Assembly (NCBI GenBank): GCA_028023455.1 | Contig: JAQFVV010012477.1 | Location: 1,109,501-1,173,500 of the forward strand | Source of the DNA: Epiperipatus broadwayi | Lineage: Eukaryota; Onychophora; Udeonychophora; Euonychophora; Peripatidae | DNA: 64,000 bases | Direction of reading: 5' to 3' | In this document: positions 23,946 through 35,429 of the stretch, in pieces | How positions within the stretch are numbered: the stretch's first letter is position 1 | Layout of the letters: each line of letters opens with the position of its first letter | Position numbers and translations under genes: made by a program | The notes under the pieces: generated by a model | What the model saw: only the letters and a program-made list of their open reading frames with translations | What the model was told of the DNA's origin: nothing | The model's database searches: none

Positions 23946-25403
23946 TATTGATGATTACACTTATATCATACTAAAGTAAGGCTAAATAAGAATATATTAT
24001 GATTAGTAAACATTGTGTGATAAATGATATCCACTAAAATCTAATAATGAATTTTGGATAAATGTTTTATGTAACATCTTTGACATTGCAAGATGAAATT
24101 TGTTTTAATATTTTAAAAAATCCGTACTCATTATAAAGTTAATTTTGGTTTCTACGAATGTGTTTTAAAGAAAAATATAGTTTAATAATATTAAGAATGG
24201 AATATTTTGTTAATAAAATAAATAAATATATTTGTAATAAGTTAACCATAATGAGAAACCAAATGGTAACATTTTATTTTGTCTTAAGTCTAAATAAAGA
24301 CATAACTAAATATAAATTATTTTTTATAACCCAGTAGATAAAAATGTAAAGTATAAAATAAGGATATCCACTGTAAATAGTGTACATAAATTGTTTATTT
24401 TATTTTGTTGTTATTAATAAACTTTGTTAAAATTTGTTTTTTCAAAAATTGCTGTGTCTGAATTGTTTATTTCTCCACTTCACTGCATGAAATCACTATA
24501 TATTCATAATAATTGAAACAAACATATAATTTTGCACAAAAAGATAAATAGAGAATTATTTTTAGAATTTAAATATTTTATTGGTATTCTTTTAATTAAA
24601 TAATCATAATTTTACATTATTTTATTGGTCATAAATCAGTTATCACAATAGTATACTGAATTACATGCTATCAGTTGCCACACACTTTTATTTGTCAGAT
24701 TATCAAATGCTACCACATAGTTGTTATATTATTACATGAAGATAAAAGATTATATTATATTATTTGATTATTTTATTATGGTAATAAAATTATAACGAAA
24801 AGAAAAGATATACAGAATTAGTTATACAATGAAGAATATTATTATTATTTTATTATTATTAGTTTAGTGTAGTAGATTATGACATAAAATCCCTTCTCAT
24901 ATTTTACTACTGTAATTTTAAATTAACTTAGAATAAATTTATGAACCTGAGATTTTATAAAGCTAAATAATTATAAATAGAAGATTAAGATGTAATTATT
25001 AGCTTAATCTTAGTGAGTAGAAGTTATTAAAGTCGTAAGAATACTATGAGTTTGTTATTTGAAATAGTAATAAGGGGGGATAGTGTTCTTATGCCATTGA
25101 GGTAGTATCCTGTAAGATATTGGCTCAATGTAATTCATCTTGTCACCTGTATTTTCACTTCAAGGCTCATGAAAATATTAAATATGTATTAAATTTATTT
25201 TTAAAAACTGAACCTTAATCGTATTTTAAATTTGAGTTTGTGAATATTTTAAAATTAATGTTGAATATTTTATTTATTAATTATTAACTGAGCTAGAACC
25301 CATTTTATTTTATATTATATACTATTCTGAAGTGAGGATGCACAAAGACATGGTTAGAATATATATATATTAAAATGAAGATTTGCATGGGTTAAATATA
25401 TAA
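23946..25403. other. AT-rich sequence, no gene seen
   Basis: No ORF, repeat family or exon-like block recognised. Confidence 0.55.
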
Positions 25404-25548
25404 AATACATATTTTGCGGGTTCATCTGTGTTAAAAACTTTTAATATTAATATACTGACGTTTCGACTTGGCTTGTGTGACCAAGTCGAAACATCAGTAT
25501 ATTAATATTAAAAGTTTTTAACACGGATGAACCCGCAAAATATGTATT
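25404..25548. repeat. Near-perfect 68-bp-arm palindrome with PLE-like core
   Basis: Arms 25404-25471 and 25481-25548 pair with only a few mismatches around the 9-nt loop CTTGTGTGA. The core reads GACTTGG, loop, CCAAGTC, then GAAACATCAGTATA; the other arm preserves the complement as TATACTGACGTTTCGAC. One arm has ACGTTTCG where its partner has CGAAACAT, a single CpG-to-CpA type change. As at 5.1 kb, a hairpin is followed by CGAAAC. No coding sequence; flanking duplications are unclear. Confidence 0.65.
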
Positions 25549-28500
25549 ACATATATATGTTGTTGGTTTATTTCATCTATAAACCAAATGTAATAAAAGG
25601 AAATAATTGTGGGGAAAAAAAAATTTTTTTTTTAATATAAGAAAAGTTAAAAGTTTTATTTGAGAAGATAATGGCTATATAGCTCAAAAGTAACAAATAT
25701 AGAGACAGTTTGTGTTTGTATAAAATGTAGTTAGCATTATTTAATGCAGGGGGGATGATTGATTTTTTTTGTTTGTATGCAGCTATAATAATTTACCAAT
25801 ATAATAATTGGGAAATAAATATTTATATGACTGAGATAAAGTCTTATGGATTTTGATATCTATTTCTAAAACATTGATGAGAATTAAAATTGAATTGATT
25901 GTCAGTAGCTTTAGTTAACAGTTTCTTTCTAGAGAATAAGTTTAAAGTTATGGGAAATTATAATGGATATTTCTGTTTATGATTATCAAAAATTATAATT
26001 GATTTTATGCTTGTAATTATAAGAAATTATGATGGATATTTCTGTTCATATAATCTGAATAATCAGTTTTCTATTGAATGGTCTGCATATGTGTGTGTGT
26101 GATACAGATATATGGGTTTGATTTTTTTTTCTTTCCTTTATAGAAATTGATATAATTTTCTATATTATTTAAAATGTACATCTAAATAAGAAATTATTTA
26201 GATAAGTAAAAAAAAAGAGAGAATGAATGTAACCTTTGTTTGACCAAAAAAGTGTTAGTAAGCTTATGTTTTTGATTAGATCTTCATTGACTGCTTTTCC
26301 ATAAATTAATCACTAATGTGCTAAAAAAAGATATGGTTTCAGATAAGACAGAGTTGTTAAAATTAACACAACACGTAAGAAAGGGTCAATTGTTTATTCT
26401 GAGAGGAGATTTTTCTAATTAGATGTGGAGAAGAACCACCTGTGTGTGTGGGGGGGTGTTAACATATGTTTTTTCTCTCCCCCACCCTATAAAAGAGGAT
26501 GAGAAATGTGAATAGGGTAACTTTTGCTAATTGAGAACTTTTGCTAACTAACTAAAAATTAATCTATTTCTGAAAGTTTTTTTTTCCAAGAATTTAATAA
26601 TGTATTTAAGTTTTACAGTATACCAAAATATGAATTTCTAATTCATATATAAATGGTGCATATTTCTTTTCCTTACATCAATTATGAAGAAATCAACTTT
26701 TAATAAGACATTTTATACTAAATGCTACAACTTATCCATTCTGCTTATTAAAATTTCATTGAAGGAGAGAACTGGAAAATTTTTGTATGCAATTAAAAGA
26801 CTGATTTATACTATAAGAATTATTTGGCTGGTTAAAATTTGTTTGAAGAACTGCAGCAAACTTCTGTATAATGTTTAAAAAGTTAATTCATGTTTAGTAA
26901 TCAGAAACTGCTTGTTGTTTATAATTTGAGCCTCTAAAATGGAAAGGAAGAAGGGAAACAAATCAATTCAAACCAGGGAAGAAATTCATCAAAGGGAAGG
27001 TAATCAACATTTATTAATTATCCTGTAGCTACATCTTGATTTAAAATAACTATCTATGTTTTATCTATCTTGATTCAAATGACTGTCTGTGCATTTTTAG
27101 ATGCATTTAATTAAAAATAACTGTCTGATGTGCATTTATATAGCTATCTTAAATAAAATGAACTGCATACATTAATTGATTGATGGACAGTTGAAGGAAA
27201 GACATTGGAAAGAGACTATCGTAATGTTGATATTTATTCTTTATTTTATTTCGTTTATATAATATGTCATCTGTTTTTTTTTTATATTTCATTTTGTTTA
27301 TATAATATATCACACTAATCACTAGATTATTTTAATTTAATATTTTTTGTTTATGTTTAAAATGTTTGAACGGAAAGAGGGAAAAATGATTTTGATACCA
27401 TTTATTTAAATGTAAAAGTAAAGAGGGAAATGATATAAATATTTTTTTATATTCTTAACAAAATTTTAATTTGTGCTTAATATTAAATATGAAGCATGGG
27501 TGGATGGTCGTCTGAAAACCCATTATTATGCTATAGGTGAGGATCTGTTATTAATAGAAATATTGGATGTATGTTGTTGGCTTGACTGTTTAAAATTGAA
27601 ATGATTCATATATGTTTTGATTCAGGATCTGGTTAATCTGTGTCATTTATTTAGACTGTAATCAATGTATATGTGGGCATATATAAAGCTATAAATGCTT
27701 GACACTACTGGTGTAAAGTTATCCTACTACCCAATAGAGGGAAAATAGCTGTCTCATGATTTATTTACCATGGCAGTCGGAGATGACTGAATTTCACTCC
27801 ATTTATTTTGTTAAGATAGGGAATTATTGATAAAGTTACTGTTTAATTGTAGAAAATGTTTTGCATGCCAATATAGAGAGTAGGTGTCTAGGCAGGAGCT
27901 CTTTACATGATTCTGGATCTTAAGAAAAGATCTCTCTCTGGATCAAGCAAATAGTTCAAGTTAGGAGTTATTGGGTTTTTTTTAAATTTCCCTTACCAAT
28001 ATGCTGCTGTGTGCATGTTATAAATACTGCCTGGTGATATGGGATATGAAGAGAGTTTTTCTTAGGTGTGACAGAATAAAAGTGCCCTGACAGGATAAGG
28101 ATTCAGTCAGATGTATATGTATGATGAGGAATGACAAAGATTTTAATTAGTAAACTAACCGATATGTGTTGATTTTTTTCGTGAATGATGGTAAATTGAA
28201 AGTCATCGGGCTGAGTAGACATACTAACCTATTAAGATATATACAGTCAAAAACATAAAGATCTGACAGGCATAAATGTAAAAGTGTGGGTTTTGAATAT
28301 AAACCCGTTTGCAAAATCAGTAGGGGATTTTTATGGCATATCATCCTTATTCATTAGAAATGTGAAAATTATTGCTTGATAAAAGGATTTAGAAATTTAT
28401 GATTATTTAACATTGCTAGTTAGAATAATTGAAATGAATATATTATTTTGGAATAGTCCAATGGACAATGTTTACAATAAAAGGGGGGAAGTAGAAATTT

Positions 28501-30318
28501 ATAGGTTTTCTTCTCTTTCAAGAGATAAGTTTTGTTAAAACTAAAAAGATATGGAATTCTGATTCCGTGTGTAAGCGTTTGTGTTTATTATTATTCTTAA
28601 TTATTTATTGGATAAATAAATGGGTCAAACAATCAATAAGTCATCCAGAAAATTGGTTAATTAAACATGTATTTGAACCATAGTCTTTAATAGATCTGAA
28701 TCATATATTTGAGTGTAGCAATATTATAATTAAGTGTGTTTTTATTTTATTTTATCATTATTGTTAATATAATAAAATTTTAATATTGTTATAAGATTAC
28801 ATTGTGTTTTGTGTTTTGATGTTTCAAATATCTCCAGAATCTATATTCTGCACCTATAGTTAAAGTAATATTAGTTCATATTTAAATATAATTATTCATT
28901 TTTATATTGATAATTTATTTCCAAGATCGATTTGCAGTAGTCATTATTATATTGTTTCCATACTCGATTCACATAGTTAATTTTATATTGATAATTTATT
29001 TCCATGATTGAATTACAGTATTGATTTTATCTTGATTATTTCTATATTCGATTAACATAATTCATTTTTATATAAGTCACTCTTATAAATTTCATTTTCA
29101 CATAATTTATTTTCATGATTAATTTGCATAATCTGATTCTATGAATTATTTCCGTACTTTACTTTCATAAGTAAATTTTGATTGATTTATCTGATTGATG
29201 TCCATGGTTTACTTCCATAGTTTACTCTAGCAAAATATGATAGGTTTAAAATTATTAATTAAGATTTGGTCAATAGATTAGAAATAATATAATAAAATGA
29301 CAGGGAATTAGTTAAGTTAAGTTTAATAAGTTTAATCTTTTGGTTCATTGTAATGTTGTGAATATTGGGAGCAGACATAAAATCCCTTTCCTGCTCTCAG
29401 TGTTTAGAGTGATTCCCACTAGTAAACTCGTATTAAAATTTGACTTTAGATATTTGGGATCATATCCATTACAATGTAATCGCTTATATGGGCACCTCTT
29501 GACAGATCTAGACCTTGAGAAAGAGCAGTTCAATTATTAATCTAAGGGCTAGTTTGGAAGTCAATTGCATACTATAATAAAACTATTGTACTATTATAAA
29601 ATAGTGATCATGAATTGATAGTTGATCGAAAGATATATGTGTATTAAAGAAATAAGATTAGGGATTCTCAGATTAGAGAACATAACACAGACATTCAGTG
29701 TTATATAATTGTAGCTATTGAAAGTGATAGATGCTGAGAACAAAAAATAAAGTAATGGAATTAAATGGGGAGGATTTATTTGTGATAATTTTTATCTAGT
29801 ACTAAATTAAATAATGATTTTATATTATGAACATAGATTATGAGTTCTCTGCATTAATTACGGAGTTATTTCCAGTCAGATATAAATGAGAACTGTATAT
29901 AGTATTTTCTGTAGTTACCTCTCGAGATCAGATATTTATAATAGAGTTGTGGAAGAAAGTTGTCTCATTATTATGAATTTTATAATAAATATATCATGAA
30001 ATATTTGCATGACTAATGCTAGGTTTGAAATTAAGACCACATAGATTGGATGGTTTTATCAATATTATTATTAGTATTTTTTTTGAGAGACAATTTAATT
30101 ACTTTCTCCAGTATCTTCTATAGTCCTAAATATGGCTAATGCTGATGATCTCTGATGGGCATTACAATTTATAGCTGCAATTTGGCACCACCGATATATT
30201 TGATTCTAAAGTTAGTATAAAATTCAATTGACTAGCTACTTGAAATAAATGAGAGTTTATTGAGGTTGAATAAGTGAAAGATTGCGTGGAGAAAGTTGAG
30301 GTTACAATATATATATAT
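25549..30318. other. G-over-C, intron-like sequence, no gene seen
   Basis: About 4.8 kb with plus-strand G clearly exceeding C (for example 28021-28140). A TATAAAAG at 26488-26495 follows a C-rich stretch but has no credible gene downstream. The region at 29340-29540 is open on both strands and slightly GC-richer, but neither frame is recognisable. Confidence 0.5.
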
Positions 30319-32010
30319 TGTACCTATATTGATATAGGCACATATAATTTTATCTAAAATTATATTATTAAAATAATCGTTCATAAAAGAAAATATAAAA
30401 TTAAACGTTGAAGAGTTTATTGCAGTTTGTTTTAGAAAAAAGATAAGAATTAAATAGTTTTCTAGCATTAGTTTTTGAAATAAAAAAAGCTACAATGAAT
30501 CAAACAAAAGGGGGAAGGGGGAGTCTTGGTTTGAGAAATGAAACTAAGGGTTATAAAAGGAAGTAAAGAGTTTTTATTAGTATTCGTAAAAATATAATTT
30601 AAAAAGTTAAAATGTACAAATCTCTTTTCATTCAAGTTTAATTAAAGAAAAAAATAATGTTAAAACTAAATAGTAAATTGTATTAAAAATATATGTGCGT
30701 ATATATGTGCGATTTGTAAATAAATAAAAATGTATGCGAAATAAAAGATTATCATTAAAAACACGGCAATGGTTATTAATAAAATAAAACAACATGTTTA
30801 TCAAATGATTATCACTGGAATTTTGACAACAGATCTTTGAAGGAGATATTACAATGACAACACGTCACAGGTATAAATAGACTTTTTTTATCGGACAGTT
30901 AGTTAGTTCACAAATTAGTTGAGTCAGTCAGTTCACAAAGTAATTGAGTAGTGCTGTTCAAAAATTAATTGAGTCAGTTAAGAAACAAAATGCAGTGTTG
31001 AGAAGATTTTGGGAATTCACGCCTCTCCACAGCCTAAAAAGTCCGATGAAAACAGCAAGATCTGCCCGTGAAATAATGTCAACGTAACAACTTAGAAAAT
31101 CTCTGTCAGTATTTAATTGTCTCCAATAGTAATAATCATGAAAATCAGGAAACTCATGAAGGAAAAGTCCCAGCCGGCTGGTAAGCATTCATAATGGAAA
31201 TATCCTCACCGAAAGCAGCCACCAAGGAGAACAAAATTCTACGTCTACATTCAAAAGCCTAGGTAAAAACATTTGCTTATTTTGTTTATACTGTAATAGC
31301 CATTGCATTGCATTAATTGGTACGAATCTTTCAAGAGTCTAATTATATGAACTCTATATCATACATAAATGAACTATTGATGTATGTGATTAAATTTCAA
31401 ATGCTATGTAGTCCTTTATTATCATTATTATGTGTGTGCATGAGTTAATATGTGCGTGATCCTTATATCAATATTATTAGTCAAAGTAGATAAATTCCCA
31501 GTGTTCTGTTATGAAAATATTCAAGAATATTTAAACTATTTAGAATGTTAATTTAAAATATGCGTATGTTTTATTAGAAGTATAAAATGTTTAAATTTAG
31601 TAAATAAATGTTAGTTAATAAATTATCTTTAAAATTAAACTTTATTTGTCGGTCAATTCTTTTTAACAAATTCTTTTATCAATTCTTTTAATCACTAATT
31701 AAGTATAATCTATTAGTGATTACAAATAGCTGAGCTAGTCATGGATTTAGGCGTTGAGTTAGTGGCCACTGTTCAAAGTGCGTTGTCTATTCTTTTAGTA
31801 TTCTTTTAGAATAAGATAAGGAGCTGGTGCCCGTGGTTATACACAAACAAAAAAGTGCTTTGGACTGGTGTTCAACTGCCGAGAAGAAGCTATGTCCTGG
31901 AAATGTAATGTTAGTTATATACTTTATAGCTATCGTTTGGACATACATACTCTCCGAGTATGTTCATCTCTACCTAAGAGACCGGTGTTTCGAATGCACA
32001 TATTTGAAGC
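30319..32010 (+). repeat. Left (5') LTR of the Gypsy-type element, 3' end truncated
   Basis: About 1.69 kb, nearly identical to the right LTR except for scattered substitutions. It lacks the last six bases (GGTTCA) because the inverted copy begins there. The strong similarity of left and right LTRs suggests they derive from one relatively recent insertion. ORFs on either strand inside it have no recognisable domains. Confidence 0.85.
30872..30902 (+). promoter_or_regulatory. LTR promoter: TATA box and initiator-like site
   Basis: TATAAATAG at 30872-30880 is a strong TATA box, with TAGTTAGTTCAC about 22 bp downstream. In the right LTR the corresponding sites are TATAAATAG at 37615-37623 and TTAGTCAGTTCAC, where TCAGT matches an initiator. 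This would be the U3/R boundary of the LTR. No experimental support; placement rests on sequence only. Confidence 0.5.
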
Positions 32011-33532
32011 ACCGGTCTCTTAGGCAGAGAAGAACATACTCGGAGAGTATGTATGCCCAAACGATAGCTATAAAGTATATAACTAACGTTACATTTCCAG
32101 GACATAGCTTCTTCTCGGCTGTTGAGTTGAACACCATGTCCAAAGCACTTTTTTGTTTGTGTATAACCATGGGTGCCAGCTGCTTATTCTAAAAGAATAC
32201 TAAAAGAATAGACAACGCACTTTGAACAGTGGCCACTAACTCAACACCTAAATCCATGACTAGCTCAGCTATTTGTAATCACTAATAGATTATACTTAAT
32301 TAGTGATTAAAAGAATTGATAAAAGAATTTGTTAAAAAGAATTGACCGACAAATAAAGTTTAATTTTAAAGATAATTTATTAACTAACATTTATTTACTA
32401 AATTTAAACATTTTATACTTCTAATAAAACACACGCATATTTTAAATTAACATTCTAAATAGTTTAAATATTCTTGAATATTTTCATAACAGAACACTGG
32501 GAATTTATCTACTTTGACTAATAATATTGATATAAGGATCACACACATATTAACTCATGCACACACATAATAATGATAACAAAGGACTACATAGCATTTG
32601 AAATTTAATCACACACATCAATAGTTCATTTATGTATGATATAGAATTCATATAATTAGACTCTTGAAAGATTCATATGAATTAATGCAATGCAATGGCT
32701 ATTACAGTATAAATGAAATAAGCAAATGTTTTTACCTAAGCTTTTGAATGTTGATGTAGAATTTTGTTCTTTGGAGGCTGCTTTCAGTGAAAATGTTTCC
32801 ATTATGAATGCTTACCAACCGGCTGGGACTTTTCCTAGATGAGTTTCCTGATTTTCATGATTATTACTATCGGAGACAATTAGATACTGATGGAGATTTT
32901 CTAAGATGTTAAGCTGACATTATTTCACGGGCAGATCTGCTGTTTTCTAGGACATCTGGGCTGGAGATAAACGTGCGTTCCTAAGATCTTCTCAACACTG
33001 CATTTTGTTTGTTAACTGCTCAATTAATTTCTGAACTGCACTCACTCAATAAATTTGTGAACTGATTGCTGTCTGATAAAAAAACGTCTATTTATATCTG
33101 CAACGTGTTGTCGAAATATTCCCGGCAAAGATCTGTTGTCGAATTCCAGTGATAATCATTTGATAAACGTGTTTTGAAAGATTGCTTAATTAGCAATAGC
33201 CATGCACAAATGTTGTTTTATATCAATTAATAACCATTGCCATGTTTTTTAATGATAATCTTTAACTTTCATTTATTTATAATAACATTTATTCTATTGT
33301 TGACACTCGCACATATATACGCACATATATTAGTTTTAACATTATTTTTTCTTGAACGAAAAGAGATTGGTATGTTTTTCTTTAACGAAAGATTATTTTA
33401 ATAATATAATTTTAGATAAAATTATATGTGCCTATATCAATATAGGTACATTACACCACTCTTCCTTTTGAGAGTAAAATGCATCATTTTTGACCCTTTT
33501 ATCTCTGACAACATTAAATCTTAATTTATTAT
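32011..33532 (-). repeat. Inverted LTR copy plus inverted 3' internal end
   Basis: The reverse complement of this interval matches the LTR (32011-33450, 1440 bp) and, beyond it, the polypurine tract and about 80 bp of the 3' internal region (33451-33532), like 36980-37062. It is more diverged than the two direct LTRs, especially at 32860-33010, and lacks about 235 bp that both direct LTRs have. In places it agrees with the right LTR against the left one. It therefore looks like the 3' end of a separate, older or different copy joined head-to-head with the left LTR. Confidence 0.8.
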
Positions 33533-33699
33533 TCTTTCTAAGTTTGCTTTTTGGTATCTTTTTTTTTTCCATGCTAAGGGCAATCTCCAATTATGCTTTT
33601 CTTCTTTCTATGCTGGTAACATTGCTTACAATGTTCGTCCTGGATAGTGACCATGAGGACAAACTAATTTTGTGGCACAGGGATCTTTTATAGACGAAG

Positions 33700-33892
33700 C
33701 TTCGGCTGCTGATTGTCTTGATTGGACTTTGACTAAGAAAAGATGGCTGCAAATGGCAGGAATTTCAACTGTCCATTTCTGACTTACGCCCTGGAAAACG
33801 ATTGCCGATTCTCTTGATCGGACTTTGACTAAGCAGCTGCGAATGGCAGGAATTTTCAACTGTCCATTTCTGACTTATGCTTTGGAAAACAA
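33700..33892 (+). repeat. Two tandem units of about 93 bp in the internal region
   Basis: The unit at about 33704-33798 and the next at about 33799-33892 share GACTTTGACTAAG, AATGGCAGGAATT, TCAACTGTCCATTTCTGACT and CTGGAAAAC-like ends. A frame reading through the first unit has GSFID, faintly like a retropepsin-adjacent segment, but no DTG/DSG active site is visible. It may be a relic of gag-protease sequence duplicated before or after insertion. Confidence 0.6.
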
Positions 33893-34205
33893 GGTACGAG
33901 ATAAGGGGATTCTCCCCTGAAAAGTGACTTACGACTTACTCTTGTGGTTGCCAGTGTGCTTTTTAAAAGAGGAATGATCCCGGCCAATCCATTGCAGGTA
34001 CTAGAATTTATCCAGTCGAGAGCTTTAATCTTAATCCTTATCTAACTTATTTCAATACTACCCTCATCCCTTATAGATTCGAACCCTTATATGCTTTTAA
34101 TACAACTTAGATTGACTTTCATTTATATTATTTTTAAATTCAATAGATATGAAAGCATATTTTCCAAAGTTCCGGGGGTAATCCAAGGGTATGAACACAG
34201 GATAA

Positions 34206-34919
34206 GGCTTACGTGAAGTAGAAGAACAAATAGACAAAATGCTTAAATGGGGGATTATATCTAAATGTTCATCTCCTTTTAATAACCCCATCGTATCTGT
34301 AAAAAAAAAAGATGGATCAATTCGGTTATGTTTGGACGCACGGCAGTTAAATAAGATAACAATAGCTGATACTAATGCTCCACCGCCTATGAGCAAATTG
34401 TTATTGAAATTTCAAAATAAGAAAATATTTTCGACGTTCGACTTAACTGCCAGCTACTGGCAAATCAAACTTCATCCAGAGGATTGGAAATATACGACAT
34501 TTAAATATAACGGACGTGCATATAATATTCACCGGAGTCCCTTCAGGCTAAAAAATAGTGGGGCAGGGCTTATACAATGTCTGGATCAAGTATTGTCAGA
34601 TGATATTAAGAATTTAGTTATAATGTATGTAGACGACATTGTGGTGGCGTCAGAAAGTATAGATGAGCACTTTGCGCATTTAGAAATGTTGCTGGAGGAG
34701 TGTGAGAGAAAGGGAATTCGAATTATAAATAAGAGTAAGATAATGACTGACGAGGTCAAGTTTTTAGGTCATATAATTACAGAAAGAGGGATATTACTTA
34801 ATCCTGAAAAAATCTGAGCAATACAGGAATTCCCCACACCCCAGAATAAAAAACATATTAAATCTTTTCTCGGACTCTGTATTTTCTATAATCAATTTTA
34901 TAGAAATTTTTCACTTGAC
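34206..34919 (+). pseudogene. Gypsy-type pol: reverse transcriptase
   Basis: One frame carries the reverse transcriptase: VEEQIDKMLKWGII and SPFNNPIVSVKKKDGSIRLC (motif 1-2), FSTFDLTASYWQI (catalytic Asp in FDL), a degraded FRLKNSGAG segment where FGLxNAPA is usual, and the catalytic box YVDDIVV at about 34624-34644, followed by VKFLGHIIT. A TGA at 34815-34817 interrupts the frame just before the connection segment, which continues in the same frame (FLGLCIFYNQFYRNFS). The catalytic aspartates are intact, so inactivation is by the stop codons. This domain copies element RNA into DNA in the related Gypsy/Metaviridae elements. Confidence 0.9.
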
Positions 34920-35429
34920 ATGGAGCCGTTATTGCAGTTATTAAGAAAAGGGAAATCGTGGGTGTGGAATGAGCAGCATGAGCGCAGTTTTCAGAGCATG
35001 AAGGCAGGATTTTTAAATAAAGTTATGCTGTCATATCCCAATTTCGACAAACCATTTTTTGTACAAATGGACAGCAGCGGGTTTGGATTGGGGGCTGCGC
35101 TATTTCAGATACAGGACAAGGGACAGCACAGAGTTCTTTGTTTCATTAGCCATTTACTAAGGGGACCGGAAGTGAACTACACTGTAACCAAGAAGGAAGT
35201 CTTGGCTATTGTGTGGGCGTTCAAGAAATTCAGGCAGTATTTAGTAGGCTCTGAAGTGGTAGTAGTCACTGACCATAAGAGCCTTGAATTTATTAATCAC
35301 AGCTTCTTGAATAATAGCAGGCTAATAAGGTGGAGCTTATTCCTGCAAGAATTTAATTACAAAGTGGCTTACTGTAGTGGCAAAGAGAATATTGTGTCAG
35401 ACACCTTAAGCCGATATCCGGTAGCTTAA
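34920..35429 (+). pseudogene. Gypsy-type pol: RNase H
   Basis: This continues the reverse transcriptase frame. PFFVQMDSSGFGLGAALFQ gives the first acidic residue, TKKEVLAIVWAFKKFRQY the Glu, and VVTDHKSLEF the next Asp; then WSLFLQEFNYKVAYCSGKEN and VSDTLSR end the domain. All expected acidic residues are present. TAA at 35427-35429 ends the frame, right after the SRYPVA motif. RNase H removes the RNA strand during reverse transcription. The minus-strand ORF here is a shadow. Confidence 0.9.

Noticed and set aside
26488-26495. TATAAAAG as a possible host promoter
   Set aside because: The motif is good, but the ORF 190 bp downstream (26684-26878) has no recognisable domain and there is no exon-like composition nearby.
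29340-29540. Region open on both strands (66 and 62 codons), slightly GC-richer
   Set aside because: Neither frame is recognisable, both cannot be coding, and no splice signals bound it clearly.
31827-32192. 121-codon plus-strand ORF and 66-codon minus-strand ORF at the LTR palindrome centre
   Set aside because: Both are translations of the two arms of an inverted LTR repeat; the second half of the long ORF is the complement of the first half. No domain is seen.
30319-33532. Reading the long inverted repeat as terminal inverted repeats of a DNA transposon
   Set aside because: The right end has an LTR-type TG...CA terminus with a polypurine tract, and the pol order RT, RNase H, integrase is Gypsy-like. 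The two outer LTRs are direct, not inverted.
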